64,000 bases of DNA. Origin: Paguma larvata (lineage: Eukaryota; Chordata; Mammalia; Carnivora; Viverridae). Position numbers and translations under genes: made by a program. The stretch is from the NCBI GenBank assembly GCA_030068075.1, contig CM057826.1:58935312-58999311 (forward strand), given 5' to 3'. Positions 23,284 to 34,755 of this stretch are shown here, piece by piece. A model generated the notes under the pieces. The model made no database searches and had not been told where the DNA came from. It saw only the letters and a list, made by a program, of their open reading frames with translations. Every line of letters starts with the position of its first letter. The stretch's first letter is position 1.

Positions 23284-23376
23284 TGGCACCCAGGCGTACC
23301 TACTGCCACCCAGGCGTACCTACTGCCACCCAGGCGTACCTACTGCCACCCAGGCGTACCTACTGGCACCCAGGCT
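23284..23376. repeat. 20-bp tandem repeat, about 4.6 copies
   Basis: Units of TACTGCCACCCAGGCGTACC at 23301, 23321 and 23341, with partial copies on both sides that have GG for GC in the middle. GC-rich minisatellite in an intron; not CRISPR because there are no spacers. Confidence 0.95.
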
Positions 23377-23601
23377 CCGGGCTGAGCACTTCGGCTTTCA
23401 GGCCAGTCTGGACTTCTGCTTAGAACATGAAGGACTCCAGAAGTAAAATTCGCCTTCCATCTTCAGAGAAGCACCGCTGGGGAGGGGAGCACGGGTTCTT
23501 TGGAGAAGAGGGAACGTTCTCTCTCATAGCGGCGTCTCTGGGACATTCCTGAGCCCAAGAAAGAAACCTAACCTTTGCTGGCCCCTCTATCTGCAGGTGC
23601 T

Positions 23602-23808
23602 TTTTAAAAAATGTTTATTTATTTTTGACAAAGAGAGAGAGAGAGAGAGAGAGGAGGGGGAAGGACAGAGAGAGATGTAGGGAGAGAACGCCAAACAGGG
23701 TGTCAGCCCGGAGCCCGAACGGGGCTCGAACCCACGAACCCGTGAGATCATGACCTGAGCTGATATCGAGTGTTGGACACTCAGCCGACCGAGCCGCCCG
23801 GGCGCCCC
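23602..23808 (-). mobile_element. Felid SINE, reversed
   Basis: AAAATGTTTATTTATTTTTG at left, a long GA run (23631-23653), CCGAGCCGCCCGGGCGCCCC head at right. No clear duplication found. Confidence 0.9.
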
Positions 23809-23809
23809 G

Positions 23810-24010
23810 CCTGTAGATCCATCCACACTTTGCACGCACGGTCTCACTACACTGTCACCCAAATTCTGTGAGGTAGGAACTATGACCACACTCTGAGTTT
23901 GAGAAACTGAAGCCCGCAAGGGTGCGGGGACTCGCCCAAGGTCATCCAACGGAAAGCGGCAGATCCGGGGCTAGAACACGGTTCTTCAGACCTCAGCGTC
24001 CACACCCCGC
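23810..24010 (-). mobile_element. MIR, reversed
   Basis: AATTCTGTGAGGTAGGAACT, GAGAAACTGAAGCCCGCAAG, GGACTCGCCCAAGGTCATCC, GGCAGATCCGGGGCTAGAAC. Confidence 0.65.
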
Positions 24011-24244
24011 TGAATATCCCAACGGCCTCTGGGCAGCAGACCCGCTTCTGCTTCCTCTCTCTCTCTGATGGGTTCCCACCCGTCATCAGGAATTGCTCCC
24101 CCCGCCCGCCCCGCCGTACTCAGCGCAGGTGCCTGTGCCTTACTTGGCAACGACCAAATGAATCTCAAAGTCTGATGTCCTTGACAGTCAATATTGAACA
24201 GAGAAGAAGGCAAAATGTCTAGCAGCAGAGAGGGACTTACCCGA

Positions 24245-24400
24245 GCCTCCCTGTGACGGTACTTTGCCCCGTGAGGTGATCTCCTGTTACACCCATTGCA
24301 CAGATCAAAGAACTGGGGTTTGGAGAGTTACGTATGTTTCTCCAGCCCGAGGTGGCAGAGCCGGGAGCTGAACCATGCTTGTGTGTCTAGAGCCCAGGCT
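24245..24400 (-). mobile_element. MIR, reversed
   Basis: CATTGCACAGATCAAAGAAC, GTATGTTTCTCCAGCCCGAG, GTGGCAGAGCCGGGAGCTGA, ACCATGCTTGTGTGTCTAGA. Confidence 0.55.
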
Positions 24401-25460
24401 TTGCTCAGCCCTTCCTGCTGCTTCTCACTCTGTTTCCACTCCACTGGGAAGCACGGACGCGGTCTCCAACGAGTGACGCCCTTGCTTGGGAGAGAGATCT
24501 GCTAAGCAATTGTGTTACGTGTCCCTGAGTTATAGAAGGACACGGTGGGGGAGGGGGCCTCGGGGGCGCGAGGCAGTCTGGAGAAGCCGGGAAGAGGCGG
24601 ACGGACTGCCAACCGGTCTCCCCGGCCTCCTCCGCGCTCCGCCAGGCTGCAGGTTCCAGGCCCAAGGGGGAAGGAGGATCTTCCAAAACAAAACAACAGG
24701 CCCCAGCAGGCATGCACACCAGGGTTCCCAGGGCTCGGTGAAATCGTGTAAATGCTCACACTCAACTCTCCCTGAACTTTTTTCCGTCTTAATTGGCTGC
24801 CTGGCGTTCTCAAGTGCATGTGCCAAGTCATTTGGAACCCTGGTGCACCCATCTGCTTCCCCAGGCTTCGAGTGAGATTCTGGAGTCTGCTCAGCGTGTC
24901 GCCGCCCTCCAGATTTAGGGGGTGTGGAGGGGGAGATGGCAACGGGAAACGAGAACCCCCGGGGACATCTCAGCCTGAGGCTGCGGCGCCCTCCCCCCAT
25001 CCCTGTCCCCAGCCAGGCCTTCTCTGCTCTGACTGGCTGGTCCTGACCCAGCCTTGCTGCGTTCTGCCTCCTCCAAGTGATAAGTTCTTGAAGGACGGGG
25101 CTGAAGGCTTCCCTTGAATCCCTCGGAGCACAAGAGATTCTCTTCTGTGCCCCCCCGCCCCCCGCCATACTCCAAGCCTCAAGGCAAAGGCACTCCCCAA
25201 CCTGGCCTCTCTCTGATCACCCCCGCTCCAGCCCTGAGTGAGCCCGACCACTGGCGGCTGTGAGGTCCCAACCCTGTGACTTCTCCGTCCCGGTCTGAAC
25301 TCGGCGTCCTCATCTGTGTTGGGTACAGTCCCTGCCCTCTCCACACTCCTGGCCAGTACCCCCTGGAGTGCAGATTAAGTGACACATCTAGGAAGTGCCT
25401 CCTCTGACGGCTGGCATCCAGCGGGGGCTTCAGAACCCCGGGAAGTGTGCATTATTTTTA

Positions 25461-25648
25461 ATATTTATTTTTTATTTTTGAGAGAGAAAGAGTGCTGGGG
25501 AGAGGGGTGGGGGGGCGCACAGAGGATCTGAAGTGGGCTCCGTGCTGACGGCAGAGAGCCCGACGCAGGGCTCAAACTCACGAACCCTGAGATCATGACC
25601 TGAGCCGAAGTCAGACGTTTAACTGACTGAGCCCCCCAGGCGCCCCAA
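25461..25648 (-). mobile_element. Felid SINE, reversed, with 15-bp target-site duplication
   Basis: Perfect TGTGCATTATTTTTA at 25446-25460 and 25649-25663. Head GAGCCCCCCAGGCGCCCC at right. Confidence 0.92.
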
Positions 25649-25689
25649 TGTGCATTATTTTTATTATCAGTCCCCCCCAAATACCCTGC

Positions 25690-26010
25690 TGTTCTTCACT
25701 TAGATGCCGCTGCCCGCTAGGCTCCCTCTTCCTGGCTCGCCCTGCCCAACCTGGCTTACCTGGCAAATACCGATCCGCCCTTCACAACCCAGCCCAAACT
25801 ATCCTCCTACCAAAGCCTCTCCTCAACGCAAACCTCCCGGCCCAGGTGAAGAACCGGCCCCCCTCCCCAGAGACTCCCTCCCCAGCCGTGATGCTCTCAG
25901 TGTCTCCCCACTGCCTGGGAACTCTGCAGGAGCAGGAAGGAGACCAGAGACTCACTCCCTTCCAGTCCCCAGAGTCCAGCACAGGGCCTGGCACAGAGTA
26001 GACGCTTGAG
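25690..26010 (+). mobile_element. L2-like 3'-region
   Basis: CTCCTACCAAAGCCTCTCCT, GACTCCCTCCCCAGCCGTGA, CAGCACAGGGCCTGGCACAG, AGTAGACGCTTGAGGAAACA end in L2 order. Confidence 0.55.
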
Positions 26011-26014
26011 GAAA

Positions 26015-26245
26015 CAACGGTGATGGCAGCTGGCCTGTACAGAGACACGCTACACATACGCCTGCTTGTAACTGGCATCGCGACCTTCTAACGGAGGTTT
26101 TATGGTCATTCCCGTTTCATAGATGAGGAAATGGAAAAGCAGCAAGGTTAAGTGGTTTTACCAAGGTCACAGACCTAGCGGCTGACTTGGGCTTGGAACT
26201 CAGGACTCTCTGACTAGCGTGCGTGCTCTTAACCACTCCAGGTGA
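26015..26245 (-). mobile_element. MIR, reversed
   Basis: TCATTCCCGTTTCATAGATG, AGGAAATGGAAAAGCAGCAA, CCAAGGTCACAGACCTAGCG, GGAACTCAGGACTCTCTGAC. Confidence 0.7.
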
Positions 26246-26549
26246 AAGAAGAACAAGGAGGAAGAAGAGCCACAGGGATGTCAGCTGACCCCCGGGAGGT
26301 ATCAGGACACAGCACGGGGCGCGACGCTCCTGGCTCACGCCGGGTAGGAGACACTTCTTCATCCTGCTGGTGTCGAGGCAGGACCAACCCTGCCCTCTGG
26401 ACACCACGGCATGTCTAACGAGCTCCCAGGGAAGGCTGATGCTGCCACCGACCGCACTTCGGATAGTGAGGGTCGAAAGTAGTGGTTATCAAAGTGGGCC
26501 CATCGGCACCGCTGCAGGTGGGAGGTTACCAGAACCGCAAGTTCTGGGG

Positions 26550-26735
26550 CACTCCTTGATTTCGGCTCAGGTCATGATCTCACGGTTTGTGGGTTCGAGC
26601 CCGTGTCAGGCTCTGTGCTCAGTGTGGAACCTGCTTGGAGTCTCTCTCTCCCCTTCTCTCTCTGCTCCTCCCCCATGCATGCTTGGGTGGGGAGGGAGGG
26701 AGGAAGGAAGGAAGGAAGGAAGAAGGAAGGAAGGG
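26550..26735 (+). mobile_element. CAN-SINE, 5'-truncated, GGAA tail
   Basis: Starts inside the head (CTTGATTTCGGCTCAGGTCA). Its tail is a (GGAA)n microsatellite at 26691-26735. Duplication AAGTTCT(G/T)GGG on both sides (26539; 26736). Confidence 0.87.
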
Positions 26736-26884
26736 AAGTTCTTGGGCCCCCTGGGATAACACCCAGCCATCTGAGTGTTAGGAGCCCTCCAGAGGACTAA
26801 AACCCACTACAATGGCATCCATCTTGGAAGGCCCAGCCCTACCCTAAAGGCTCTAAGCTCTCATGAGGGAGAGTGCGGTGATGT

Positions 26885-27000
26885 GGGCGAGCCCTGGGAA
26901 GCCAGCCAAAGGGCCCTGGGGTCAGCCCTGGCCCGTCCTTGCTAGCTCTGTGACCTAGAGCGGGTCCCCACCCTCTCTGAGCTTCAGAGCCCTCAAAGCA
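26885..27000 (+). mobile_element. MIR-like fragment
   Basis: CTAGCTCTGTGACCTAGAGC and CCCTCTCTGAGCTTCAGAGC match the MIR core only. Confidence 0.5.
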
Positions 27001-27584
27001 AGGATGCTGGGAGCTGCCCTCCTGCGGCAGGAGGCAGACGTACTCGATGCCTGAACTGCACCATTTCTGTTCCACCCCTCACGGTGTTCCCTGCAGTTCC
27101 CATCACAGGGACTCGACGCTGGTGCAGCTCCTCGTGGCCATCATTCAAACGCCCCTTACAGCTACGAAGGTTACCACTAGAGAAAGTACAACAGCGACAT
27201 CCCTGCGCTGGAAGGACACGGCTGAGGGAGGGGCAGGGGGAGGGGCAGGGGGGAGGGGGAGGAGGAGGAAGAGTGAACATTTAGCCACCAGGAAGATGTT
27301 ACTAGAAACTAGAGCGGAATGCGGTCAGACTGGTAAGCAGGAGACTACCATCGCTGTCGTTAACACCGCTCCCAAAGCCTCGCTGTCTGCACACCCTTCT
27401 ACTGGCACAGGCGCACGCGCACACGTGACCTGGGACGACCACCAGTGCCAACATCCGGATTGATGAGATGGGGGGATTTCCGGGCTCTCCCCTGCAAATG
27501 TTCCTGTCCTGTGTGAATTTTGTATAATAAGCATGTATTCTTTTCCATCAAACAATAAAAGCCACTAGTTAAGAAACAGCATTA

Positions 27585-27709
27585 TAGGAGCGCCTGGGTG
27601 GCTCAATTAAGCGCATCTGACTTGATTTCAGCTCAGGTGGTGATCTCCCGGCCGTGAGATCGAGCCCCGCATCAGGCTCTGCGCTGACAGCACAGAGCCT
27701 GCTTGAGAT

Positions 27710-27741
<32 letters not shown>

Positions 27742-28077
27742 CCTTTGCCCCTTCCCTCTCATGTTCACACTCTCTCTCTCAAAATAAATGAATGAACACC
27801 TTTTTTAAACAAAGGAAATAGGGGGCGCCTGGGTGGCTCAGTCGGTTGAGTGGCCGACTTGGGCTCAGGTCATGATCTCACGGACTGTGAGTTCGAGCCC
27901 CATGTTGGACTCTGTGCTGACGGCTCGGAGCCTGGAGCCTGCTTCGGATTCTGTGTCTCCCTCCCTCTCTGCTCCTCCCCCACTCATGCTCTGTCTCTGT
28001 CTCAAAAATAAATAAGCATTAAAAAAAAACAAAGCAAACAGACAAACAAAAAAAATCTTAAAATAAAAAAAGGAAAT
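27585..28077 (+). mobile_element. Felid SINE with a second SINE in its tail
   Basis: Outer copy GGAGCGCCTGGGTGGCTCAA to ACACCTTTTTTAAACAAAGG (27585-27820), interrupted by the copy at 27821-28068. Outer duplication AAA(C/T)AGCATTA at 27574-27584 and 28074-28084. Confidence 0.85.
27821..28068 (+). mobile_element. Felid SINE, near-consensus, nested
   Basis: GGGGGCGCCTGGGTGGCTCA head, AAAAATAAATAAGCATT plus a long A-rich tail. Own duplication AAAGGAAATA at 27811-27820 and 28069-28078. Confidence 0.9.
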
Positions 28078-28214
28078 AGCATTAAAAGCATATTACTTAC
28101 CCATGCAGGAGTAAGTATGAGAAGAGCTAAGTGTCATTACTGAAACAGATGGGGAAAGGTGTTGGTGGCAGAGGTGTGCATGGGTTACTTTGGTTAAAAA
28201 AAAAAAAAAGGTAT

Positions 28215-28580
28215 TAAAAACACAAAGACATTCTGACACCTGCTATAACACGGATGAGCCCTGAGGACATTACGCCGAGCAAAATAAGCCAGACATGAAA
28301 GCACAAACGATTACCCTTCTAGGAGGTCCCGAGAGCAGTCAAAATCATAGACAGAAAGCAGAATGGAGGTTGCCAGGGGCTGGGGGGGGCGGTTAGTGTT
28401 TCCTGGGGACTGTGTTCCGGTCTGGGATGACGGAAAGTTCCTGGAGACGGACGGCCATGATGGCCGCACGGCGGCGTGAATGTACTTCACGCCACTGACC
28501 TGGACACTTCGAAACTGGACGCTTCAAAGCTAAGGTGATTAATTTTAGGTTATGACGCATTTTACCACAATTTGGAGGGG
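28215..28580 (+). mobile_element. L1 3'-end fragment
   Basis: GGACATTACGCCGAGCAAAA, TAAGCCAGACATGAAAGCAC, GGTTGCCAGGGGCTGGGG, CGCATTTTACCACAATTTGG follow the L1 3' UTR end. No coding capacity. Confidence 0.65.
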
Positions 28581-28870
28581 GAAAAAAAAAAACCAAGGAG
28601 AGAAAAGACAGGAACAAAAGAAAGGTTTGTTTCGACACATACGCCTGACGTGCTATTTTCTACCAGCGAATGGAGGCGGACTCGTCCCTCTGGCCGCCAC
28701 CCTCACTCCTGATAAGGGTCCGACCAGCGCCGCCCACGGCACACCGCCAGCCTCACGGGCAGACCCATGGCGAGGGGCTGTCCCGAGCGCTGGAGGACGG
28801 TGAGCACAGACGCCCGGGGTCTCCCTTGCCCCTACTTGTGACAACCCAGTGTCCCTGGGGGACAAAATCA

Positions 28871-29263
<393 letters not shown>

Positions 29264-29349
29264 TCAGGGCGGCACGTGCTCGCTACAGGCGGCCGAATGC
29301 CACGTTCACGCCAGGTCCAAGACAGACAGAAGCCCCCAACGTGACTGAG

Positions 29350-29578
29350 CGCTTGACCGCGTACCGAGTTCGTACCGAGTTCGTTTCTAAGCCCTCCACG
29401 TGTTACCTGTTTTGTCCTCGTAGTAACATGATGGAGCAGGCACAATTATTACCTCATTTTACAGACGACGAAGCCAGGGCTCAGAGAGGTCAACCTACTT
29501 GCTCAAGGTCACACAGGTAGAAATTCCCCGAATTTAGACTCCAGCTGGCCAGTCTGGCCTCGGAACTCAGGTTCATAT
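29350..29578 (-). mobile_element. MIR, reversed
   Basis: TCGTAGTAACATGATGGAGC, ATTACCTCATTTTACAGACG, GCTCAAGGTCACACAGGTAG in order. Contains an 11-bp doubled word GTACCGAGTTC at 29361-29382. The downstream SINE inserted at its end. Confidence 0.72.
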
Positions 29579-29594
29579 CAAGAGGGTAAGATCC

Positions 29595-29863
29595 GGGGCG
29601 CCTGGGTGGCTCAGTTGGTTAAGCGGCCGACTTCGGCTCAGGTCATGATCTCACGGTCTGTGAGTTCGAGCCCCGCGTCGGCCTCTGTGCTGATGGCTCA
29701 GAGCCTGGAGCCTGCTTCAGATTCTGTGTCTCCCTCTCTCTCTCTGCCCTTCCCTTGCTCATACTCTGTCTCTATGTGTCTCGAAAATAAATAAACATTA
29801 AAAAAAAATTTTAAAAAAAAAAAGAAAATCATAAGGATGTAGTATCATACTTAAAAAAAAAAA
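29595..29863 (+). mobile_element. Felid SINE, near-consensus, 15-bp target-site duplication
   Basis: GGGGCGCCTGGGTGGCTCAG head; long A-rich tail with an extra non-SINE stretch (ATAAGGATGTAGTATCATAC) before a second poly-A. Perfect AAGAGGGTAAGATCC at 29580-29594 and 29864-29878. The extra tail may be 3' transduced sequence. Confidence 0.93.
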
Positions 29864-29884
29864 AAGAGGGTAAGATCCACTCTG

Positions 29885-30690
29885 CAAGCGGGCAGTGAGG
29901 GACACGTACACCACGTCAGCGTCCACGCCTGGTGCAGGGACACCGAGGGGCGCACGGACACGGCGAGCGATGCTTGCAACGGACTGGGATCGGGATGAGG
30001 GTTGGGGGTGGCCGGGATGGGGAGCAACCCCTTCCGGCTGGGAATTAGGAGGCTCCCCAGGAGAAACGGCATTCGAGCCGTGTCCTGTGGGAAGAACAGG
30101 TGTTCGAGAGGCGAAGAGGGGAGGCCGGGGCATTCCGGGTCACGGCGGCGGCAGAAGCAGAGCCCGGAGGCTGACATGAGCTGGCGCTGGAGAGATGTCT
30201 GCTGGCTGGCGGTGGCGCTGGAGAGGCGAAGGCACTGGAAGGTGAAGGGCTAGCGGGAAGGCCGTCATCAGGAGCCCCTTGTGCGCTAGCCAGGGAGACA
30301 CACACACACTACGTGCAGCCCCGCGTCTGCTTATTAGAGATGGCGGGCCCTTCTCTGAGCAGGTGGGGAGCACAAAGCAGGGTGTTCCACGCGGAGGGGG
30401 CACACCACGTGCAAAGGACCCTTGTCGACCAACGGGGAAGGATGAGGGGAAAGTGAATCACGTCAGAGGTCGGAAGGGCCTGATCTCGCAGGACCCCGCA
30501 GGCCACCTATGAAGGTGGTGCTTTATCTGAAATGCAGGGGGCAGTCCCGGAGCGGCTCTAAGCAAGGCGGAGAGCATCGGATTTCTGCATTTAAAAAATC
30601 CTCGCCAGTGGGGTAAGGGAAGAGCTTGCAGGGAGCGGGCCCTGTGGCAGTGCAGCAGGACGAGGCAGCGGCCAAGCTTCGAAGAGGCGG
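29885..30690 (-). mobile_element. L2-like block, reversed
   Basis: CAGGGTGTTCCACGCGGAGG, ACGTGCAAAGGACCCTTGTC, TGATCTCGCAGGACCCCGCA, TCTAAGCAAGGCGGAGAGCA resemble reversed L2 3' region. Diverged. Confidence 0.5.
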
Positions 30691-31199
30691 CTTTCTCGAC
30701 TCAGTGGGTTGGGGAGGGGGGAACGACAGAAAGTGGGACTGAGCGGGTGTAGGGGGGGAAGGGCGTGAGAAGATTCAAGGGCAACGTCCTGTGCTCACTG
30801 CCCCACCGGCCACCATGATTCTTTAGTTCTTGATGCCACCAAGCCACCTGTGCCGGAGTGAGCCCCACGGCCCTGCCTGCCGGGTCCTCCAGCTGCAGGG
30901 TCCGGGGCTGGCAGGCCAGGTCGCTGCTCCCAGGCCCCCAGGCCTCCCTCCGATCAGGGCAGTACTCTCCCTCTGTCTCCCCTGGCCGCACAGGGCCAGA
31001 CATCCTCAAGGGCAGATCCCACAGGCTTGGTGAAAAAAAAAAAAACATAAAAAACATGCCAGAGCCAACTGCACTGCCCTGGGAAGCCTGGTCCTGGCCC
31101 GGGGGTCCTGTTCCGGGATCCACAACCACTATCCTTCCCCGTGGCCCCCTCCTTAACGCCCACGTCCCGCCAACCACGGGCAGGCTCAGAGCCCGAGGG

Positions 31200-31390
31200 A
31201 ACATCGGGGCCACGCAGACCGAGCCTGAACCGAGGTGCTGCCCCTTAGTAGCTAGGTGGTTTCTCAAAGGTGCTCCATCTGTCTGTGCCTGCGTCTCCTC
31301 CTCCGTAAAATGGGACGACGAGAACCGACGCAGGCAGGGCTCCAGCGACGAAGCACGCTCACTTCTCAGCACGAAGAACAGTCAATAAAA
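31200..31390 (+). mobile_element. MIR-like fragment
   Basis: CTTAGTAGCTAGGTGGTTTC, CTCCTCCTCCGTAAAATGGG and a GACGAAGCACGCTCACTTC tail match the MIR layout loosely. Confidence 0.5.
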
Positions 31391-31511
31391 AGGCGATTCC
31401 TACCGGGCCGGTCCTGAGACTACGCTGGGTTACCGTAGCAATTTCTTTAAATGTCAAAATGCGACTTCTCGTGCCTGATTTATTTACATGAATGAAATCA
31501 GAATAAGCAAA

Positions 31512-31513
31512 AA

Positions 31514-31542
<29 letters not shown>
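31512..31542. repeat. (ATG)n microsatellite
   Basis: Ten uninterrupted ATG units. Confidence 0.95.
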
Positions 31543-31545
<3 letters not shown>

Positions 31546-31654
31546 ACCTCACAGTCGTCACTTTCTCAGCTTTGACCAACATACGGGGCCTGGAGGTAGG
31601 GACCTGGACGTATTCTTCCAGTTAATTTCCGCGATGACCCAACCAGGAAGATTT

Positions 31655-31900
31655 ATGCCTGATTTAGGTATAATTTATCAGCCGTAAAATTCATTTTTGT
31701 TTAGGTGCACAGTGACCACCACCACGAATTAGAGGCAGAATGTTTCCATCGCCCCCCAAACCCGTGTGTGATCAACGTTTCGTGCCCCCCACCCCCGTCT
31801 CCAGCCCATGAGCTTTCATTACTTTGATTTCTGTCCCCACAGTCTTGCCTCTTTCAGAATGCCACATAATTGGAATCATACAGTATGATAAATTCTTCAG
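31655..31900 (-). mobile_element. Old L1 3'-end, reversed
   Basis: GGTATAATTTATCAGCCGTA, AAAATTCATTTTTGTTTAGG, CATAATTGGAATCATACAGT follow reversed L1M 3' ends. Confidence 0.6.
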
Positions 31901-32424
31901 ATTAATTTTTGATTACACAGCAATACATGAATATTTTCTTCGGATTAAAACAATCTGCCACACTGCAGATGAGTCCTGTGTCTGTTTGAAACCACGGCCA
32001 GTCCCACCCCGCCCCCTCTCCTCCACAGGAGGGCTGAGAGCCAAACTTTAAGAGCTGGCAAGGCAAGGCCAACCGGATCGGAGCAGACACTGGGCGTTAA
32101 GGAACCAGACTGGCCATACGGTGACACGCCCCGCATGTCCCCCCATCTCGCAAAGGGCCAGCCCAGCACCCCACGGCTACCCCACAGAGGAACCTGGACA
32201 CGGACCCCAGGTCTCCTGGACCCCAAGCCCAGGCTCGTCACTCTGCACAACTCTGCAGGGCGACGGGGAGATGCCAAGGACAGAAAGTCCTTCTGAGCAG
32301 GGTCAGCGTCTGGGGGAGAGTCCACCCTCATCGCACAGCTGCAACCAGGGCCCAGGTCTCGCCCTGCCAGCTCTCCCCATCCCACTGTCTCTTCTCTCGC
32401 CTTGATTTCTAGAATGCTGATGGC

Positions 32425-32895
32425 GGGGAACCTGGGTGACGGCAGCCGCTTAAGCATCTGACTTTGGCTTAGGTCATGATCTCACAGTTCGAGGGTTCGA
32501 GCCCCACACTGGGTTCTCTGCTATTAACGCAGAGTCTGATTGGGATTCTCCCTCTCCCTCTGTCTCTGCCCCTCCCGCACACATGCTCTCTCTAATTCTC
32601 TCTCAAAAATAAACAAACATTAGGGGCACTTGGGTGGCTCAGTGTTGAGCATCCAGCTTTGACACAGGGCACGATCTCACGGTTCGTGAGTTCGAGCCCC
32701 ACGTCGGGTTCTGTGTTGATGGATCAGAGCCTGGACCCTGCTTTGGATTCAGTGTCTCCCTCTCTCCCTGTGCCTCCCCCACGAGCACTGTCTTGCTCGC
32801 TCTCGAAAATAAACATTAAAAAAAAGATTCTCTCTTTCCCTCTATTTCTGTCCCTCCCCTGCTCAGTACTCTCTCAAAACAAACACTTAAACACT
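32425..32895 (+). mobile_element. Composite SINE insertion inside one target-site duplication
   Basis: Two full heads (32427 and 32622) and three CT-run-plus-A-tail segments (ending near 32621, 32825 and 32890) lie between perfect TAGAATGCTGATGGC at 32410-32424 and 32896-32910. Most simply, a second SINE went into the first one's tail and duplicated part of that tail. Confidence 0.85.
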
Positions 32896-33139
32896 TAGAA
32901 TGCTGATGGCAGTGGCAATGTCCCTTCAGCTGCTGCCACCAACAGGGAGCAAAGCACCTGGGACAGAGCGGGAGAACTGAGGCAGCAGCCAGGAGGGAGT
33001 CTGCCTGCAGGCCAAGCCACGGCTGTGGGGGGTTGGGGGTCCTGCCCCAGCTCTGCATGAGGTCAAGGACCTGGTATGCGTAAATGCCTCTTCTCTCTCA
33101 GCCATTCTCCCCCACGCCTCAGTGAGCTAAGCTGCACAC

Positions 33140-33500
33140 CTGGAGCGGCAGAAGCTGGGAGGTGGCTCCCACACCCCCCTCCTTTTTTAGTATCTGAACA
33201 CATGGCCACCCAGTTAGGAGATCACATTTCCCAGCCTCCCTTCGCTATTATATTCTGGCCAGTGAGATGTAAATGACAGTGTCACGGGCGGCTTCTGCCA
33301 CCTCTTCTTAAAAAAGTGGAAAATGTGTTCGTGGAAGTTGCCCTACCCTCCCTTCTTCTATCTTGCTGTATGGAATACAGATATGATTGCTGGAGCTCCT
33401 GCAGCCCCCCTGTCACCATGAACGGAAAGCCAGTATGAGAATGGGACCAACACAGAATAAAATGGGGCCAAGAGTTAGAGTAGGAAACCAAGTTCTTATG
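33140..33500 (+). mobile_element. MLT1-type LTR fragment
   Basis: Resembles MaLR/MLT1 LTRs: GTATGGAATACAGATATGAT, TGCTGGAGCTCCTGCAGCCC, TGAACGGAAAGCCAGTATGA. Old and diverged; no internal genes. Confidence 0.55.
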
Positions 33501-34139
33501 AGAACTTGAAAAAACAACACAAAAACTCCCGGATCAAGCTGCGCCTGAAGCTGGAAACCCCTGAAAGTTTTAGCTAGTTTGTGCAAATATTCCCCCTCCC
33601 ATATCTCCCACCCTTTTTTCCCCCCAAGCCAATTTAAAGAGTCTCAGATCGTCTTATAACCTAGAAAGTCTCAACTCACATAAGACCACCATTTTTATTT
33701 TGTTAAATTCTACCCAGAACAATGAAAATCTTCAAAGGCGGTCTCTGCTGAGAGAAGGAACACCCAAGAGCCGTATCGTACATACCCGCATCCATCATTT
33801 ACACACCTGAGAACTCTGGGAGGGGTAAGGGGCTCTGCGAGGGAGGCCAGCAGTTCTATGTTCCCGGAAAGGGCCGCCACAAATTCAACATTCCTGAAAT
33901 AAACTCAGGGGGAAAATACCTTCCTCACAGTAAGAGAGTGGCTACATTATACTGAAAACCTCCCCTCTCCTGAGCCACCGCTAAATCCTGGGCCTGCCTA
34001 TCAATGCTCTGGGGCCCCAGACCCTCAGCCTCTCCTCACTCACTGTCCACCAGGCCAGCAAGACCCAGGCTCCTGTCTCCGCCCTGCTGTGGGACTCTGG
34101 GCCAGCTCCGGAACCCCTCTAAGTGTCAAGCTGGACAGG

Positions 34140-34178
34140 AAGTCGGACGCACAACCGACTGAGCCACCCAGGTGCCCT
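34140..34178 (-). mobile_element. SINE head-only fragment, reversed
   Basis: AAGTCGGACGCACAACCGAC followed by TGAGCCACCCAGGTGCCC: the first about 40 bp of the SINE with no body beyond it, next to the complete copy at 34179-34398. Confidence 0.7.
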
Positions 34179-34398
34179 TTTTAAAAAAAAATTTTTTTAA
34201 TGTTTATTTTTCTTTGAGAGAGAGACACAGAGCACAAGCCGGGTAGGGGCAGAGAGAGAGGCAGATACAGAATCTGAAGCAGGCTCCAGGCTCTGAGCCG
34301 TCAGCGCAGAGCCCGACGCAGGGCTTGAACCTACAAACCGTGAGATCATGACCTGAGCCGAAGTCGGACACTTAACGACCGAGCCCCCCAGGCGCCCC
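34179..34398 (-). mobile_element. Felid SINE, reversed
   Basis: T-rich left end with AATGTTTATTTTTCTTTG, head GAGCCCCCCAGGCGCCCC at right. Confidence 0.9.
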
Positions 34399-34755
34399 AG
34401 GGATTCCCACTCTTCAAAGAACCTCCCTTAGGTGGTTCATTTTCACCTCCTGGGCTGTGGGGTGAAGCAAAGAAGGCACCACGACCATGTTATGGCCAAC
34501 AAGGCTTGCAGGGGGTGAGTGACCAGCTCAAGGGCACATGGCTTTTTGAACAGGAAGTGCTGGTTTTCCGAGGGGTGCCCTGCATTCCCTCCAAGAACCC
34601 AACCCCATTCCCAAAAGGGAATAATCGGCACAAAGGTACTCAAACAGGCCAGGTGAACTGCGGAGGCGGGAGGGGGGGGCACTGGAGGATGCCAGCCCTG
34701 GACTAGGGCCTCCAGCCCGCCCCAGCACCACTGCGCCGGGTCAGGGAACACTCAC

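Noticed and set aside
23284..23376. Regularly spaced repeats resembling a small CRISPR array
   Set aside because: Contiguous tandem units without spacers in a vertebrate intron.
24530..25168. 212-codon minus-strand open frame
   Set aside because: No domain or splice support; several overlapping frames of similar length show base-composition bias.
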